Assembly (NCBI GenBank): GCA_030710605.1
Contig: CP092872.1
Span: forward strand, 94,080,627-94,144,626
DNA: 64,000 bases
Reading direction: 5' to 3'
Source of the DNA: Cordylochernes scorpioides
Taxonomy: Eukaryota; Arthropoda; Arachnida; Pseudoscorpiones; Chernetidae
The position numbers and the translations under genes are program-made. Each line of letters begins with the position of its first letter. The stretch's first letter is position 1. Positions 33,401-44,098 of this stretch are shown piece after piece. A model generated the notes under the pieces. That model worked only from the letters and a program-made list of their open reading frames with translations. It was not told where the DNA came from and made no database searches.

Positions 33401-33755
33401 TTGGTACATTATCCGCCAGTCTTTAGAAAGAGGAATCCTTGGTATTTAGGAAAACTATGGCTGTGAGGACAGTAGAAATATACGGCGTCTAGTGATTTCT
33501 TTCTCTCTAAGTCCTTTTATATCCAACTTGATGGATTAGAAAAACACGATAACTATAAACATTTCAGGTCTAACCTCCTCTACTAGAAAGGGAATATAAA
33601 ACATATTGTTCGAATTCTTGTAGATTTAGATTCTTTGGTAGTTTATTTAGATTTGATTTAATAAGAATGAATGAATAAATACGTTGCAAAGAATAGAGTA
33701 GGTTTTTGACGTGACAACGTCTTAAATTAGGTTGCGGCTGGGAGTCACTTATGAA

Positions 33756-34015
33756 AAAGTGTAACGCCCGGTAACGTTACGATGAGTCATCGAACGAGAG
33801 TGCTGCGCGCGCAGCGCTAGAGAATTAGGCGCATTGAATCGGCGCATGCTTGTCTCTGTCTTTGTCTTTCTCGAACGTTCTTGGCGTTGGAAAAACAAGA
33901 AAGCGTCATAATACAAGTTCACACGTGTGGTTAAAGTATCGTCAGCTGTGTCTGTAGTGAAAATGTGGAGTGCTTAGATTCGTCATTTACAACAACTACA
34001 ACAATAAAGGTAAAT
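33756..34015 (+). promoter_or_regulatory. GC-rich island, possible element 5' end or promoter
   Basis: Much richer in GC than its surroundings. It contains the palindromes GGTAACGTTAC and GCTGCGCGCGCAGC, several CpGs and a stretch ending CAATAAAG followed by GTAAAT, which could be a 5' splice site. It lies about 450 bp before an endonuclease fragment, so it may be the 5' region of that mobile element. A host promoter is the alternative. No TATA box stands out. Confidence 0.4.
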
Positions 34016-34197
34016 AATTGTACACTGATATTTCATTATCGTAAACTATGATTGATTGATTAATTGTTAGATTGACACAAAAGTTGAGAAACTGAGTTTA
34101 TAGGTTATGTCATACTATTGATAAATGTTGATAGTGTTAAGTAAATTATTAGTTTAAAATTAATTAATTAATTAATTATTATTTTACAAATTTTAAA

Positions 34198-34470
34198 TAG
34201 TTTCAAATTTATTTAGCAAAAATTTGAACCTTCGATCTGAATAAATGTTTTGATTTTCGAATTGATTCTTTAAAATTACAAATATTAAGAAAAAGTGGCA
34301 GATATAAGAAAACTTTATTTAAACTGTGTTGAGCAAGAATTTTAACATCTAATTTAAGTAAATGTTTTAATTTTCAACTTCATCATTTACAATTACAAAT
34401 TTTATTTAATTTAAAATTTATTTAGCAAAAATTTGAACCTTCGATCTGAATAAGTGTTTTGATTTTCAAA
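34198..34470. repeat. Direct repeat ahead of endonuclease ORF
   Basis: About 60 bp (marker TTTAGCAAAAATTTGAACCT) occurs at 34200-34262 and 34410-34470. The second copy abuts the start of the endonuclease frame, so it may mark a deletion or rearrangement junction within the element. Confidence 0.7.
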
Positions 34471-35011
34471 TACCAACGCGGCTGGTGGAGTGGCGATCTA
34501 TCGTAAATTATCATCGACATCTACGGCGGAAGTGTTCCAAGTTGCGATTACAGACGTAACTCGTGTCATTAAAACCAAGGGTGACATGTGCATGACTGAA
34601 GTTACTTGCTTCGCCGCTAATACTAGCTTCAAGTTTATACTCGGTGCTGTATATATTCATCCAGGAGCTAGTATGCAGGATATTGGAATGTTACTATGGC
34701 AAGGACTCGGTCCGTACATTCACAACAGCCAGTACGTGCCACCGTTCGTGCAAGTTGATTCTAGTATACCGATTCTTCTGTGTGGTGATTTTAACAAAAA
34801 CGTAAAGCCTGACAACTCGTTTCTTAAATTCATGAAAAATACGTATAATCTTGATTGCGTAACAAACGTTTCTAAGTCAACTACGTTAAAAGGAACAACT
34901 ATCGACTTGACTTTCGCAAGACACATTACAGCAGAAACACTTCCTTTCATTTCATATTTCTCCTATCATCGTCCTATCCTCAACAAAATCACTCAAATAG
35001 GAATTAGTTAA
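34463..35011 (+). pseudogene. Truncated endonuclease (EEP-type) of a Helentron-like or LINE element
   Basis: The frame is open from about 34463 after a TGA; the first in-frame GTG is at 34490 and there is no natural ATG start, so the protein is 5'-truncated. It reads AAGGVAIYRK, then FILGAVYIHPG, then ILLCGDFNKNV and near the end GTTIDLTFAR followed by SYFSYHRPIL. The GDFN step and the final S-x-H-x-P motif are hallmarks of the exonuclease-endonuclease-phosphatase fold. GDFN carries the metal and catalytic Asp/Asn, and the final His replaces the usual SDH. The GTTID..SYFSYHRPI pattern is what I associate with the C-terminal endonuclease of Helitron-related Helentrons in arthropods; a LINE endonuclease is the alternative. 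Helicase, Rep and reverse transcriptase domains are absent. Confidence 0.72.
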
Positions 35012-35139
35012 GTTTTAGTTTACATGTACAATGTTTTAGTAAACAAAATATATTTCTATAGTTAAAATTTGTGCAATTCTTATTTTCATTCAATTCCTTG
35101 TCCCTATTGTGCAATTTAATTATATTCATATCAATAAAT

Positions 35140-35310
35140 ATTCTACCGTTGTCACGTAAAATCTTCGCCCGTAAAACCGACTTTACAGGCAACCATTGTT
35201 TTTTTATTAACCACCAAATTGGATTACAATACTGCGTCCCAACCGTGGGAGGAGATAATGTCAACAAAAACCAACAGTGCCAAGAAACAAAAATAAAACT
35301 CACAGATTAA
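35140..35310 (+). mobile_element. Probable 3' non-coding part of the endonuclease element
   Basis: Less AT-rich than its flanks, with a GTAAAATCTTCGCCCGTAAA stretch followed by CCGACTTTACAGGC, which forms a small hairpin candidate (GCCCGTAAA with TTTACAGGC). It follows the truncated endonuclease by 130 bp and may be the 3' end of the same element. The exact end is not visible. Confidence 0.4.
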
Positions 35311-35499
35311 AATGAAATAAATAAATTAATGAAACCAATGAATAAAACAAATGCAAATAAATGAATATTTACATTTGAATCCAACACATATCATAGAAAA
35401 TTTCATACATTTTATTTGTAATATTTCACGATAAAAAAAAAACAACAACAACAAAATATCATATCACCATTAAGGTGCTATTGCTTTTTTCCTGCATGG

Positions 35500-35571
35500 G
35501 TCCTGCATTTCTGTTTGGAGAATCTGTATAAGACTAAAAGGTCTTAATAAAGCTTTTTGTTGTTGTTGATG
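35500..35571 (+). mobile_element. LINE 3' tail: hairpin, AATAAA, (TTG)n
   Basis: AGAATCTGTATAAGAC and TAAAAGGTCTT form a hairpin followed by AATAAAGC and (TTG)4. Same design as 14350-14428 and 11715-11755. Confidence 0.65.
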
Positions 35572-35904
35572 ATTAAAAAACCTTTATATAAAAAAATAAT
35601 GAATTAACCTTAAAGAAAGGTTTAGAATAAGTCATTTTTTCTACGAGGGATTTAATTTAAAAGAATTTTATAATATTTTTTTAGAGCGCACATAAACCCC
35701 TGATCTTTTTGCAAACAAGGGAATAAGAGGTTTTAAAACTAACCAATGGCTATATTGTTATGGTGAGTAAATGGCAACTCCCTATATGCATAGAGTTAAC
35801 GATATGTAAATTGTATATCACATATATATAGATCTAACGATATGCACATTATTTCCCATATATAGAGAGCTAACGATATGCAAATTGAGTCACATATATA
35901 TATA

Positions 35905-36000
35905 TTTAATTAAAAAGGCATATATTGGATCAAAAAATCATTTATTTTACCAATAATTCAGTTGGCTGAACGCCAACCTTTATCAAGGTGTTAAAACATA
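35905..36000 (+). mobile_element. Repeat with hammerhead-like relic (copies 46480, 61150)
   Basis: Starts TTTAATTAAAAAGGCATATA. On the minus strand it reads TTGATAA, a stem of GTTGGC/GCCAAC, then GAA: the hammerhead layout with core changes. The same unit forms the perfect palindrome at 46480-46677 and recurs at 61150-61240. Confidence 0.6.
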
Positions 36001-38275
36001 TTTAATATATGTATATATAAAGTAGAATTAAATATAATTTATATGAAAGATAGTTGTATTAGAGAATGAGTAATGATAATTAAAAACAAATTATAAAAAT
36101 ATTACTTTTAGGGTATCAAAAAGTTTTTTATTTTAAGTAACAACATAGGGTTATAACAAGTTCACGCTGTAGCATCTGCAGTTACGCGTCATAGAAACAG
36201 AACATGGGAAAAAAGGAAGAATTGAAGGTATTAGGATAAGAAAAAGAGCAAAGACAGAACCATGTTAACTTTTAATCAAACATTTAAAGTTAAAAAGAAA
36301 ATTTAAAATTTCAATGATATATTAGACCAGATTCTTCAAACAAAGGTATAGGTACCAGACACCGTTATACAGACCATTTCTCATATTTCCGTCTAATATG
36401 ATGCCGTGTTGTTATATGCACTGCTGACGTAACACGGGGGGGCCGCGACACATCCATCAATGTCCTGGGGTGGGCCTCACTTCCCAGGCTTCTACTTCCT
36501 ATTTCTGGTTGGTAGCTCTGTCGTCCATGGTTGGCTGATGTATTATCCTGTAATGTCATCGAGAATAATGTTCAAGAAAATTTTATTAAAGCAATATTCA
36601 AAGCGGATCTGATGGGGGGCCCAGTCATGCGTAAGGGCTGTGTATGTGTACAAATAAATATTTATTTTGTTTAATGTATGTATATTTTTGTAAGAAATAC
36701 CAGTAGTTCTTAAACTCGAAAGCTTGCTAATTTGAATAAATTAGAGAATAAACTTTTTGCGGAGTAGTTAATTTAAGTAATTATAAGTTAATTATTAGTT
36801 AATTATAAGTTAATTTAAGTAATTATTATAATAAAGTGTCACCAACATGACATGTAGTAGTTGCACGGTGGGTAGATGATTGTGTTTGCTTATTGATAAT
36901 CGCATATTACTATACACTTTTGCATATTCCTATTTACATATTTAAAAAATTTCCAGGGATACACAATCAGTAACTTATACCAACTGGTTGAGTGGAACGT
37001 GTGCAAGAACCGTAATGGAAATTGGAAAAAATTTGTGTTTTCATCATCTTAGTTCAAAGTTGTTGTTTTTTATGTACACCTATAGTTAGAAAATTAATAA
37101 GTAATATCTTTCTTTTTATTTTATTGTAAAAAAAGTGAGTTTCCGAGGAAAAAGGAGCTCTTCGACCAGCTTATCAAAGTCCATATTTCTTCCTCACATA
37201 GCTTTGGCAAGCCAATATCTCTTCTACTGGCCTTATTTTGGCCTTTGCTCGAAATCTCGCATTTTTCACATAAAAATAAGACGCATTTTAATTATTTTTT
37301 AATTATTAATAATTAAAAAAACTTAAAAAAGTTTCATATTTTAAGCATAAACCACTCCTTATTTGCTTATATAACGGTGAATTTCTCATATATGTAAAAA
37401 TTCGAATGTTCTCCTCTTTAAATATAATAAAAAATATAATAACAATAAAAATATATACATGCTAAAAGGTACAACTTCTTTAAGTTTTGTCCATGAGTTT
37501 CCTTAAAGCGCAATTTCGTTTTCAAAACGGTTCTTGGTCAAATATAACCTGGGTGTTATAGGGAGCTCTCCTGAAGACCAAAGAATCAGCCACTAGAGGT
37601 CAACCACCTTTAGTGTGCTACTGAATATGAGCGTTAGACCACCAACGAAAGAAAATCTAACAAGATCAAACGATGGAATTCCCTGTAAAGAACAAATTCC
37701 CTCACATCAGCAACAAATCTCTGTAGAAGACGGACATGTCTATATCAGGTTGGAATGCCCGGGGAAACCAAAATAGCCCCTGTCTTGAGGGATCCTGGAA
37801 GATGTCCCTGTTTGGACGCATCTTCCGTTTTTGTCGGAGTAATTGTGTCCCTTGAGATGTCAGGGTACTTTTAGCAGAGCGTCCCTCTAGCTCACATCCC
37901 GGCGCTCGTTCTTGCGAACTTGCTTTATGTTTGGCGTATTTACATATAACCTCTCAAATTGAAATCGATTTAATGCAAATGAATATGTGGCTGAAGTAGG
38001 ATACGTGGCAAAAAAAGAAAGAAACTAATAATATTCTTGGTGAATTACAAGATTTTTATATATATATGGTGTAAAAAATAAGATAGAAGAGGAGAAAAGT
38101 TTTTTTTTTTTTAATTGGTAAAGACCGTTTTACAAGCTTTCGAACTTTTAGGACCTCCGTCAGATGGAATTTACAAGGAAGGCTGACACAGATGATCTTA
38201 TATACATACTATAATAATTATTTTTCATATATTTTCTTTTCATTATATTCCACAGAAGAATATACATACTTTATT
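36001..38275. other. Unassigned DNA
   Basis: No supported gene. Two less AT-rich patches (36360-36560 and 37540-37920) look low-copy but have no clear ORF or splice-bounded exon. A fragment of the Tc1-like MITE end lies at 37457-37500. Near 38110-38165 the minus strand reads CTGACGG, a hairpin and GAAAGC, another degraded hammerhead-like core. Confidence 0.4.
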
Positions 38276-38575
38276 CACACACACTCACACACAAAAACCT
38301 TTATTAAGACACACAGGTCTTACAGAGGATTCTCCTTGGGGTTACAAGACGGAGAAAAACCTATGAAAGTGGGAAATATACAAAGGGGTAAAAATGGAGA
38401 AAGATTATATACACATGGTAAATATATACAGATTATTATTTGAATGGTCCTATGGAAAATAAGAATATGGATTTGAAAAAAAAAAAAATGGAAATATGGA
38501 TGGGAGAAGTGGAGAGCGAAAAGAGGAAAGAAAACAGGTATTTACATATGGAACATACATATAATGGAACAAGTT
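38276..38575 (-). mobile_element. LINE 3' tail (family T1), longest copy
   Basis: Begins with a (CA)n tail and CCTTTATTAAGACACACAGG, then GGATTCTCCTTGGGGTTAC and a purine-rich body matching 47800-48075 at very high identity. Short ORFs in it are not convincing genes. Confidence 0.78.
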
Positions 38576-38639
38576 ACATGCTTTATTCCAATTTTGCATA
38601 TAATCTTTGGAACATTTTTTCATATTATTAATTCTACGG

Positions 38640-39175
38640 TGTATCACAGAAAGTGCACCACATGTCTACACATATAGAAAGCAGTTCGAATTTTACATTT
38701 ATAAATGTACCAGAGTGCCTCGTTTGGTTACTTGCACTCCTGGTGGGTTTTTGCAATAATCGGGAGCGATTGAAGTATTATTTATTTATTATTATTATTA
38801 TATATATACCTGACTAATACAAAACAAGCTGCTTGCAATAAAGACCAATACATCAAGTTTAATAGATTCTGCAGGACGTATATTTGGAGGCGAAAGTGTT
38901 GACTGTACATATTTCAAGCTACTACTTATAATTGCTATATGTAAAATTTGACATCGAACGTTTAATTTTAATGATTTCCAATGTTCAATTGTATTAATTG
39001 TATATAATTTAAAATATACACGCAATTATCCAAATTGTGGATATGGCGTGTCTCTCCCAACTGTTAAATAAAAAAAGTATTATTATTTTATTAGAAAAAA
39101 GTGCCCAATGCGCGAGATTTGATCCCGGGTCGTAGTGGTCGAAATAAACTGTTTAGACCACTTGTCCACAGATCC
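38640..39175 (-). mobile_element. tRNA-type SINE interrupted by an insertion
   Basis: The tail half lies at 38640-38780 and the tRNA-like head at 39085-39175 (box B-like GGATCAAATCTC). Between them an insertion of about 300 bp, ending in TAAATAAAAAAA and flanked by TATTATTATT-type sequence, looks like a younger retroposon. Confidence 0.65.
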
Positions 39176-40140
39176 CCTAATAATAATAATAATAATAAAA
39201 AAGGAAACTTATATCCTACACAAAAAGAATATAAAAAGAAAATTGATTCAGAATTTATAAATAATGCTAAGAGACAATGATCATACTAAAATAATCTGTT
39301 TATTTTAATATATATATAATGTGACACACGTTAGTTAATAAATGACATGTTCTCTATTAAATAGCGATAAATTAATCATTAATATTTCCTAGGCCTAATC
39401 TAAGCAGACGATACAAAAAAAAAAAAAAAAAAAACACTAAGAGCCTATTATTTATTAGGATAAAAAGAAAAAAAAAGCTTCACCATAATTCGCCAATGTT
39501 TGGATCCATTTCTTCTGATTGCTGGATTAGTGAGCAGACGAAAGTGTGGATTGGTCGTTTGGCAACTTATATCTAGGTCGATGCGTAGGCAGACGACTAC
39601 CGGCCCCGGGGGACGGAACTGGCGCCCGATTGGTCAATGCACCTTCTGGTAGAGGCAAGCCTATATCGGCATCAACCAGTAGCTTTTCTTATAAACCTTT
39701 CAAACTGATATCACAACACTTTTGTAAAACGAAACTAATATGAACTCTAATAAAGCTTTAATACAACTAAACACCTGTTATGAATTCGTAAAAAACAAAA
39801 ACAAAAAAAAGATTTATTTTTTCATTCTACATTCCTTTATTTAGAGAAAGAGTAAAAAGAAATCGTCATTTTGAAATTATTATTATTAATTCGATCAATC
39901 AATAATTTTATTAAGTCTTTATACAGAGTAGATTCTCCTGAGATACATAGTTGAAAGAAATTCAAATTTACAAAATTGTATTGGAAATATGTAAATATAT
40001 AGAGCTCTATAATAATATTTTATTTATAGATATATATTATCGAGAAATAAAACCAAAAATAAGCTATGAGGCACCTCTCCCTTTAAAATACATAAAAACA
40101 AACACATTTTGTTTATCCTCTCAATATAGAATGTAGAGGT
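39176..40140. other. Unassigned DNA with a GC-richer ORF at 39546-39743
   Basis: The 65-codon plus-strand frame contains GRRLPAPGDGTGARLVNAPS and has a clearly higher GC content than its surroundings. An AATAAA lies 6-11 bases after its stop region. There is no recognisable domain and no good splice acceptor, so it may be a transposon gene end. The rest is AT-rich with an (A)n run near 39415. Confidence 0.35.
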
Positions 40141-40144
40141 CGAG

Positions 40145-40320
40145 ATAAAAAATGAGCCACAACACCAGTTTTGACAAATTCAGACAAAAGCCAACAACCT
40201 GTATACCATGGTTTCAGGCTATGACCCTCATCAGTACAGGGACGGCTTCGATTTTATAACATTCTACGAGAGAGGTTATGGAATCAGTCGAATTTACCAA
40301 AAAAAAAAAAGATGTTTAAC
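40145..40320 (-). mobile_element. Hammerhead-bearing repeat (copy of 14570-14720)
   Basis: Opposite-strand copy of the repeat at 14570-14720, with the ribozyme at 40188-40248 and the shared GAGCCACAACACCAG flank. Confidence 0.75.
40188..40248 (-). ncRNA. Hammerhead ribozyme, complete fold
   Basis: On the minus strand: outer stem I AAGCC (40248-40244), inner stem I CCTGTA (40240-40235), core CTGATGA (40234-40228), a short stem II with GG/CC, GAAA (40215-40212), palindromic stem III CCATGG (40211-40206), U-H TA (40205-40204), stem I TACAGG (40203-40198) and outer GGCTT (40192-40188). It differs from the 14624 copy within stem II, but keeps every core base and all stem I pairs. That conservation between diverged copies supports a selected RNA structure. 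Cleavage is inferred from the motif. Confidence 0.85.
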
Positions 40321-40424
40321 TCGTGTTATGGGTATCATGATGCAAATATGATGCCTTCCTAATAATGATACCCTGGCAGGATTCGTAGAGAAATTTCAAA
40401 AAAAAAAAAAAATTAAAGAGAATT

Positions 40425-40590
40425 GCGCGTCCGTGGTTAGCTTTTCTTGATTAATCAAGAATGGGTATTTGGCCAATTCTGGAATAATTAAAAATCAACG
40501 AGAATAGTTGATATTTATTCCGATAGATGGCGCCAGCCATCAGCAACTTTCAGTTGCACGATAAGGAGATGCCTTTTTCTTAATATATAT
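40425..40590 (+). mobile_element. Fragment of second hammerhead family plus MITE end
   Basis: GCGCGTCCGTGGTTAGC matches the 3' part of the ribozyme at 9372-9419 and would restore its stem I; the CTGANGA half is missing. It continues into a block shared with 9270-9370 and 54645-54700, including CCGATAGATGGCGCC and TCAGTTGCACGATAAGGAG. Confidence 0.6.
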
Positions 40591-40940
40591 ATATGTTATA
40601 TAAAAATATATATATTGTTTTATATTAAATTATAATTTCATAGATTCAAATACTCTGCTAAATCGACTGCCAGAGGTCACTCTTCCCCTATAAAAACTCA
40701 TTGTTTTATCCCAATGGCCGGCTCAAAACTTTTGTACATTATGTAAATAATCTTTTGTTTTCCTTATTCTACTCGCCTTAAGCCAGATATTACTTTTATC
40801 AAATTATGTTTTTATATATCTCATAAGCTCACTTGAAGCAATTTCTAATCTTTACTGTTTTTATTATCATACTTTAAAGATTTCAACCACGACTGCATTA
40901 CCATAGCATAATCTCAACAATTCCAAAATCAGCAGAAAAG
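40591..40940 (+). repeat. Dispersed repeat (inverted copy at 47466-47790)
   Basis: About 330 bp, reverse-complementary to 47466-47790 with roughly nine in ten bases matching by eye. It includes CATTACCATAGCATAATC and TAAAAACTCATTGTTTTA. Class unknown. Confidence 0.7.
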
Positions 40941-40980
40941 CATTTCTATTCATTTTTATTTATAACATATATATTGTATC

Positions 40981-41286
40981 ATATTATTACATCCCTAGTA
41001 CACGTGGTACAGGCCATAATAATCATGGTGGCTAGAAGTTAGCAACTGTTTTTACTGTAAGTGCACCACATGTCTACACACGTGGAAAGAAGTTCGACTT
41101 TTGTACTTACAAGTGTGCCAGAACCCAATTTAGTTACTTGCACTCGCTGGTGGGGTTGTACTTTTGCAAGAAACGGGAGCCATTAGAGCATTTTTTTAAA
41201 TTAGGAAAAAGAGCCCAATAAGGAATTCGATCTCGGGACGTAGCGGTTGTAAACCAAAGGTTTAGTTAAATACTCGTCCACCTACG
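40981..41286 (-). mobile_element. tRNA-derived SINE with 8-bp TSD
   Basis: ATTGTATC flanks it (40973-40980 and 41287-41294). The tRNA-like head is at the right end, with box A-like TGGACGAGTAT and box B-like GAGATCGAATTC. It inserted right beside the GC-rich stretch at 41295. Confidence 0.75.
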
Positions 41287-41294
41287 ATTGTATC

Positions 41295-41392
41295 GTTCCG
41301 AGTCCGAGTAGCGAGGTCTGGGACAACCCCATCTCTCTCACTCCCACGGCTGGCCCACCCAGTGTGCCGCCCCGTCTAGACGCCCCCTCAGC
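41295..41392 (+). other. GC-rich stretch, possible exon
   Basis: Composition jumps to coding-like GC. One frame reads SSEVWDNPISLTPTAGPPSV and ends APFR before TGA; it would be a terminal exon. The other plus frame, starting after a TAG acceptor in phase 0, also stays open for about 47 codons. A C run follows at 41428-41442. Because the stretch sits inside the 28.9 kb intron between two phase-compatible exons, it could be an alternative terminal exon or a decayed or retroposed piece. No choice is possible from sequence alone. Confidence 0.3.
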
Positions 41393-41757
41393 ACCGTTCC
41401 GCTGACTCCGCACCCTATCTACATACCCCCCCCCCCCCCCGATCGAGTTGCATAAGGCAAATGACGCAGCAGTATCTACGTAATCCTAAGTTACCAACGG
41501 AAATATGACAACGTCGTTTTTCCTGGTGCAATAGACTTGTTGGATTATCTTTGGTTGGTTGCGTTTTTTAGGTTGATGTAGGGAATTTTCAAAATATGTT
41601 ATTGACATTTACTTAGTGAATGGTTACAAAAGCAAATGAGAGAAATAAATAAAGGGGGGGGGGTGATATTATTTACAAGTAAGGATAAAATATTTACAGT
41701 TGTTCTCTCTCTGTTTTCTCAGGGAGGGAGACTTCTCCAAGTTTCGGTTGATTCACA

Positions 41758-42088
41758 CACATGGACAAAACTTAAGGAAATGGAAAGTCTTTGATGTCAC
41801 CGGTCGTCTATTTATTTATTTTTTTAAGGAGATAGAGGCAATATTTTTTTACACTTGGTTATCTCGTGTGTCTTCAATAAAGGTCACTGTAATATATTTC
41901 AGAGTTATTGTCTGAATCCCGATATACATGCTAAAAGGTACAACTTCCTTAAGTGTTGTCCATGAGTGTATATTGGTTATCTCGTGTGTCTTCAATAAAG
42001 GTCACTGTAATATCTTTCAGAGTTATTGTCCCAATCCCGATATACATGGTAAAAGGTACAACTTCCTTAAGTTTTGTCCATGAGTGTA
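41758..42088 (+). mobile_element. Tc1-like MITE plus one extra tandem half
   Basis: A full copy (41758-41971) is followed directly by a second copy of its right half, ending TTAAGTTTTGTCCATGAGTG. This two-unit form looks like an early stage of the five-unit array at 27218. Confidence 0.82.
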
Positions 42089-42454
42089 GTTATTGTTTTG
42101 CGTGTTTTGAAAGAAAGTTTCACTAAGGTGCTCGTGTATAGTAATGTAAAGATGCGAATTTATCATTATTCGTATGGCTAAATATTTTGTTATGCATTAT
42201 TATTCTTATTTTAAAGACAAATTCTTACAATTTTCTAAACGAAATATGAAAAATATTGGGATATTTTCCGTTTAAAGGCTGTAGAAATTTGGCTTAAAAT
42301 AATAATAATAATAACAAAGAACAGAACAAGCTAAAAGTAGCGCTAAGAAAATGATGATGAATTCACTTTTTTTCACAGATCGATGGTATTCACTGTGTGT
42401 TATGCTCAAATAGTACTAGGAAAACACCGGATCAATTCAAAGTATGCTTACATA

Positions 42455-42842
42455 GAGAGAGACAAAACTTAAGGAAGTTGTACCTTTCAGCATGTATATC
42501 AGGATTCAGACAATAACTCTGAAATATATTACAGTAACCTTTATTGAAGACACAATAGATTTCGCCATTTCACCAAATGTGAACAAAATTGATTATGAAA
42601 ATTCGAAACTATTTTAGACGCTTAAAATTCTTTTTGAAATTAAACAATTTTTACTGCCCTTACTGCGATGGAAAAATTAATGGGAGGGACTGGCTCATCA
42701 GTGGTGAACCCTCCCAGCGGTTTCGCCAGTTTAATCTACCTTAGTGCATCATAAAATTGATTTTGTCTCCTTCAAAAAAAAAAAAAAGGACGACCGGCGA
42801 TATCAAAATATGAAACTTCCTCAAGTTTTTTCCATGAGTGTA
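42455..42842 (-). mobile_element. Tc1-like MITE interrupted by another MITE
   Basis: Left part at 42455-42604 and right part at 42753-42842, ending TTTTTCCATGAGTG. The break is caused by the insertion at 42605-42752. Confidence 0.82.
42605..42752. mobile_element. 'CPYC' family MITE with 10-bp TSD
   Basis: AAAATTGATT at 42595-42604 is repeated at 42753-42762, so the element's ends are defined. A 9-10-bp duplication would suit a Mutator-like transposase. The core is the GGGAGGGACTGGCTCATCAG region shared by the whole family. Confidence 0.82.
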
Positions 42843-43729
42843 TATCACAGACATGGATGGAACAAAGACATAATAATTAGATAGAACCTACAAAAGGGGG
42901 AATGAATTGTTGAGGACAGTTCTGGATGGGGCAATATGGATGGAAAGAGAATGGTAGGAAGTATTTAGACTGAGATGGATTAGATGAGTACGCTATGAAG
43001 TAAACTCAAGAAGCCTGGATCACTAGAGACCCAGAAGGATATACTCAAAAGCAGAGAAACTGAAGAAAACTGGAGATATTGAAATTTGAGCTGTTGTACT
43101 GCAGATACTGACTGGAGAACACAACCAATCATTTGATATATAAAAGTAATTATAGAAGATATTCAACGATACCTAAAGACAAAAAGGCGATTAGTTATAA
43201 AATCCTACAATCCCGACAAGATATCCCTAGATACAGAGATGATCTGGGTCAGGAACACAACCATAACTTCTATGAAGAATGGCTGATAACAGCCACACAT
43301 CCTCTTGGGAAGCCCCAAAAGAACCGACATGATATAATGAGTTTAAAAAGAAGATTGAAGATAATGGTTAAGAGAAGCAGACGCCTTATCTCAGCGTTAA
43401 GCCTAAAAATATTCTCTCACCGCCCGCCTCAACTTATCTCTTTCATCTTAAGTTTTTCAAATCTTATCGAGTTGGGAGAAGGTCCCCGTACAGCACGTTG
43501 CACCACCTGGAATATTTAACGATAAAGATCGCTATGATCCCAGGGTTGCTAAACCCTTTCATCATTTCCTGACAGCTCCATTCTCTCTCTATACCACCTA
43601 TTAATAAACAGATTTAGGCTTCCCAGAGATAAGGTCGATGCCATAGTCAGCCATGTGCTATTGCATGGCCTCGGGATCCATCTTCACAGATTCATTATAA
43701 ATTATAAAGGACTGCGGCGTGTGATTATA
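42843..43729. other. Unassigned DNA with one unrecognised ORF
   Basis: A 128-codon plus-strand frame (43133-43519) is basic (many Lys/Arg) and has no recognisable domain. Its base composition is close to that of the surroundings, so I do not call it a gene. The purine-rich stretch 42900-43080 shares motifs with the 103-bp repeat. Confidence 0.4.
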
Positions 43730-44098
43730 AACAATACTTAAAATTATACCGCATAAGTTTCTTTTCTATGAAAAATCAATATTTATTTTAAGTAGAAATA
43801 TTTACTATTTCTAACTTTTTTGAATGAAGTATGAGAGGGTGAAAATATGAAGAGTAATGGCGAACGGGAAAAATAAAAGTGTCCAGGGGCGGGAATCGAA
43901 CCCACAACCATCTGCTTACCGGGCAGGTGCCATGTCCACTAGGCTACCCTGGACGTTATCCCGTTCGCCATTACTCTTCATATTTTCACCCTCTCATACT
44001 TCATTCAAAAAAGTTAGAAATAGTAAATATTTCTCTTTAAAATAAATATTGATTTTTCATAGAAAAGAAACTTATGCGGTATAATTTTAAGTATTGTT
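43730..44098. mobile_element. Foldback element with central tRNA-like gene (copy 1)
   Basis: Left arm 43730-43880 and right arm 43954-44098 are near-perfect reverse complements of about 145 bp. The 73-bp tRNA-like gene fills the centre. CACAGATTCAT occurs at 43685-43695 and at 44099-44109, leaving about 34 bp (with GCGGCGTGTGATTATAA) outside the left arm. The same extra left-hand piece is found in copy 2, so it may belong to the element. No protein is encoded. Confidence 0.88.
43881..43953 (-). tRNA. tRNA-like gene, anticodon loop reads GGT (Thr) or pseudo-tRNA
   Basis: Minus-strand fold: acceptor TCCAGGG with CCCTGGA and discriminator C; D stem GCC/GGC; anticodon loop CCGGTAA with anticodon GGT; T arm GTGGG-TTCGATT-CCCGC. 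Box A (TAGCCTAGTGG) and box B (GGTTCGATTCC) match the Pol III consensus, and a T run (ACTTTTATTTTT) follows. Oddities: base 33 is C instead of U, and the top pair of the anticodon stem is C-A. These argue against normal decoding, so it may serve as a promoter carried by the transposon. No intron. Confidence 0.75.

Noticed and set aside
34720-34950. Minus-strand 76-codon ORF
   Set aside because: Antisense shadow of the endonuclease fragment.
43133-43519. 128-codon basic ORF
   Set aside because: No domain, repeat neighbour or splice context; composition equals the background. Kept only as unassigned DNA.
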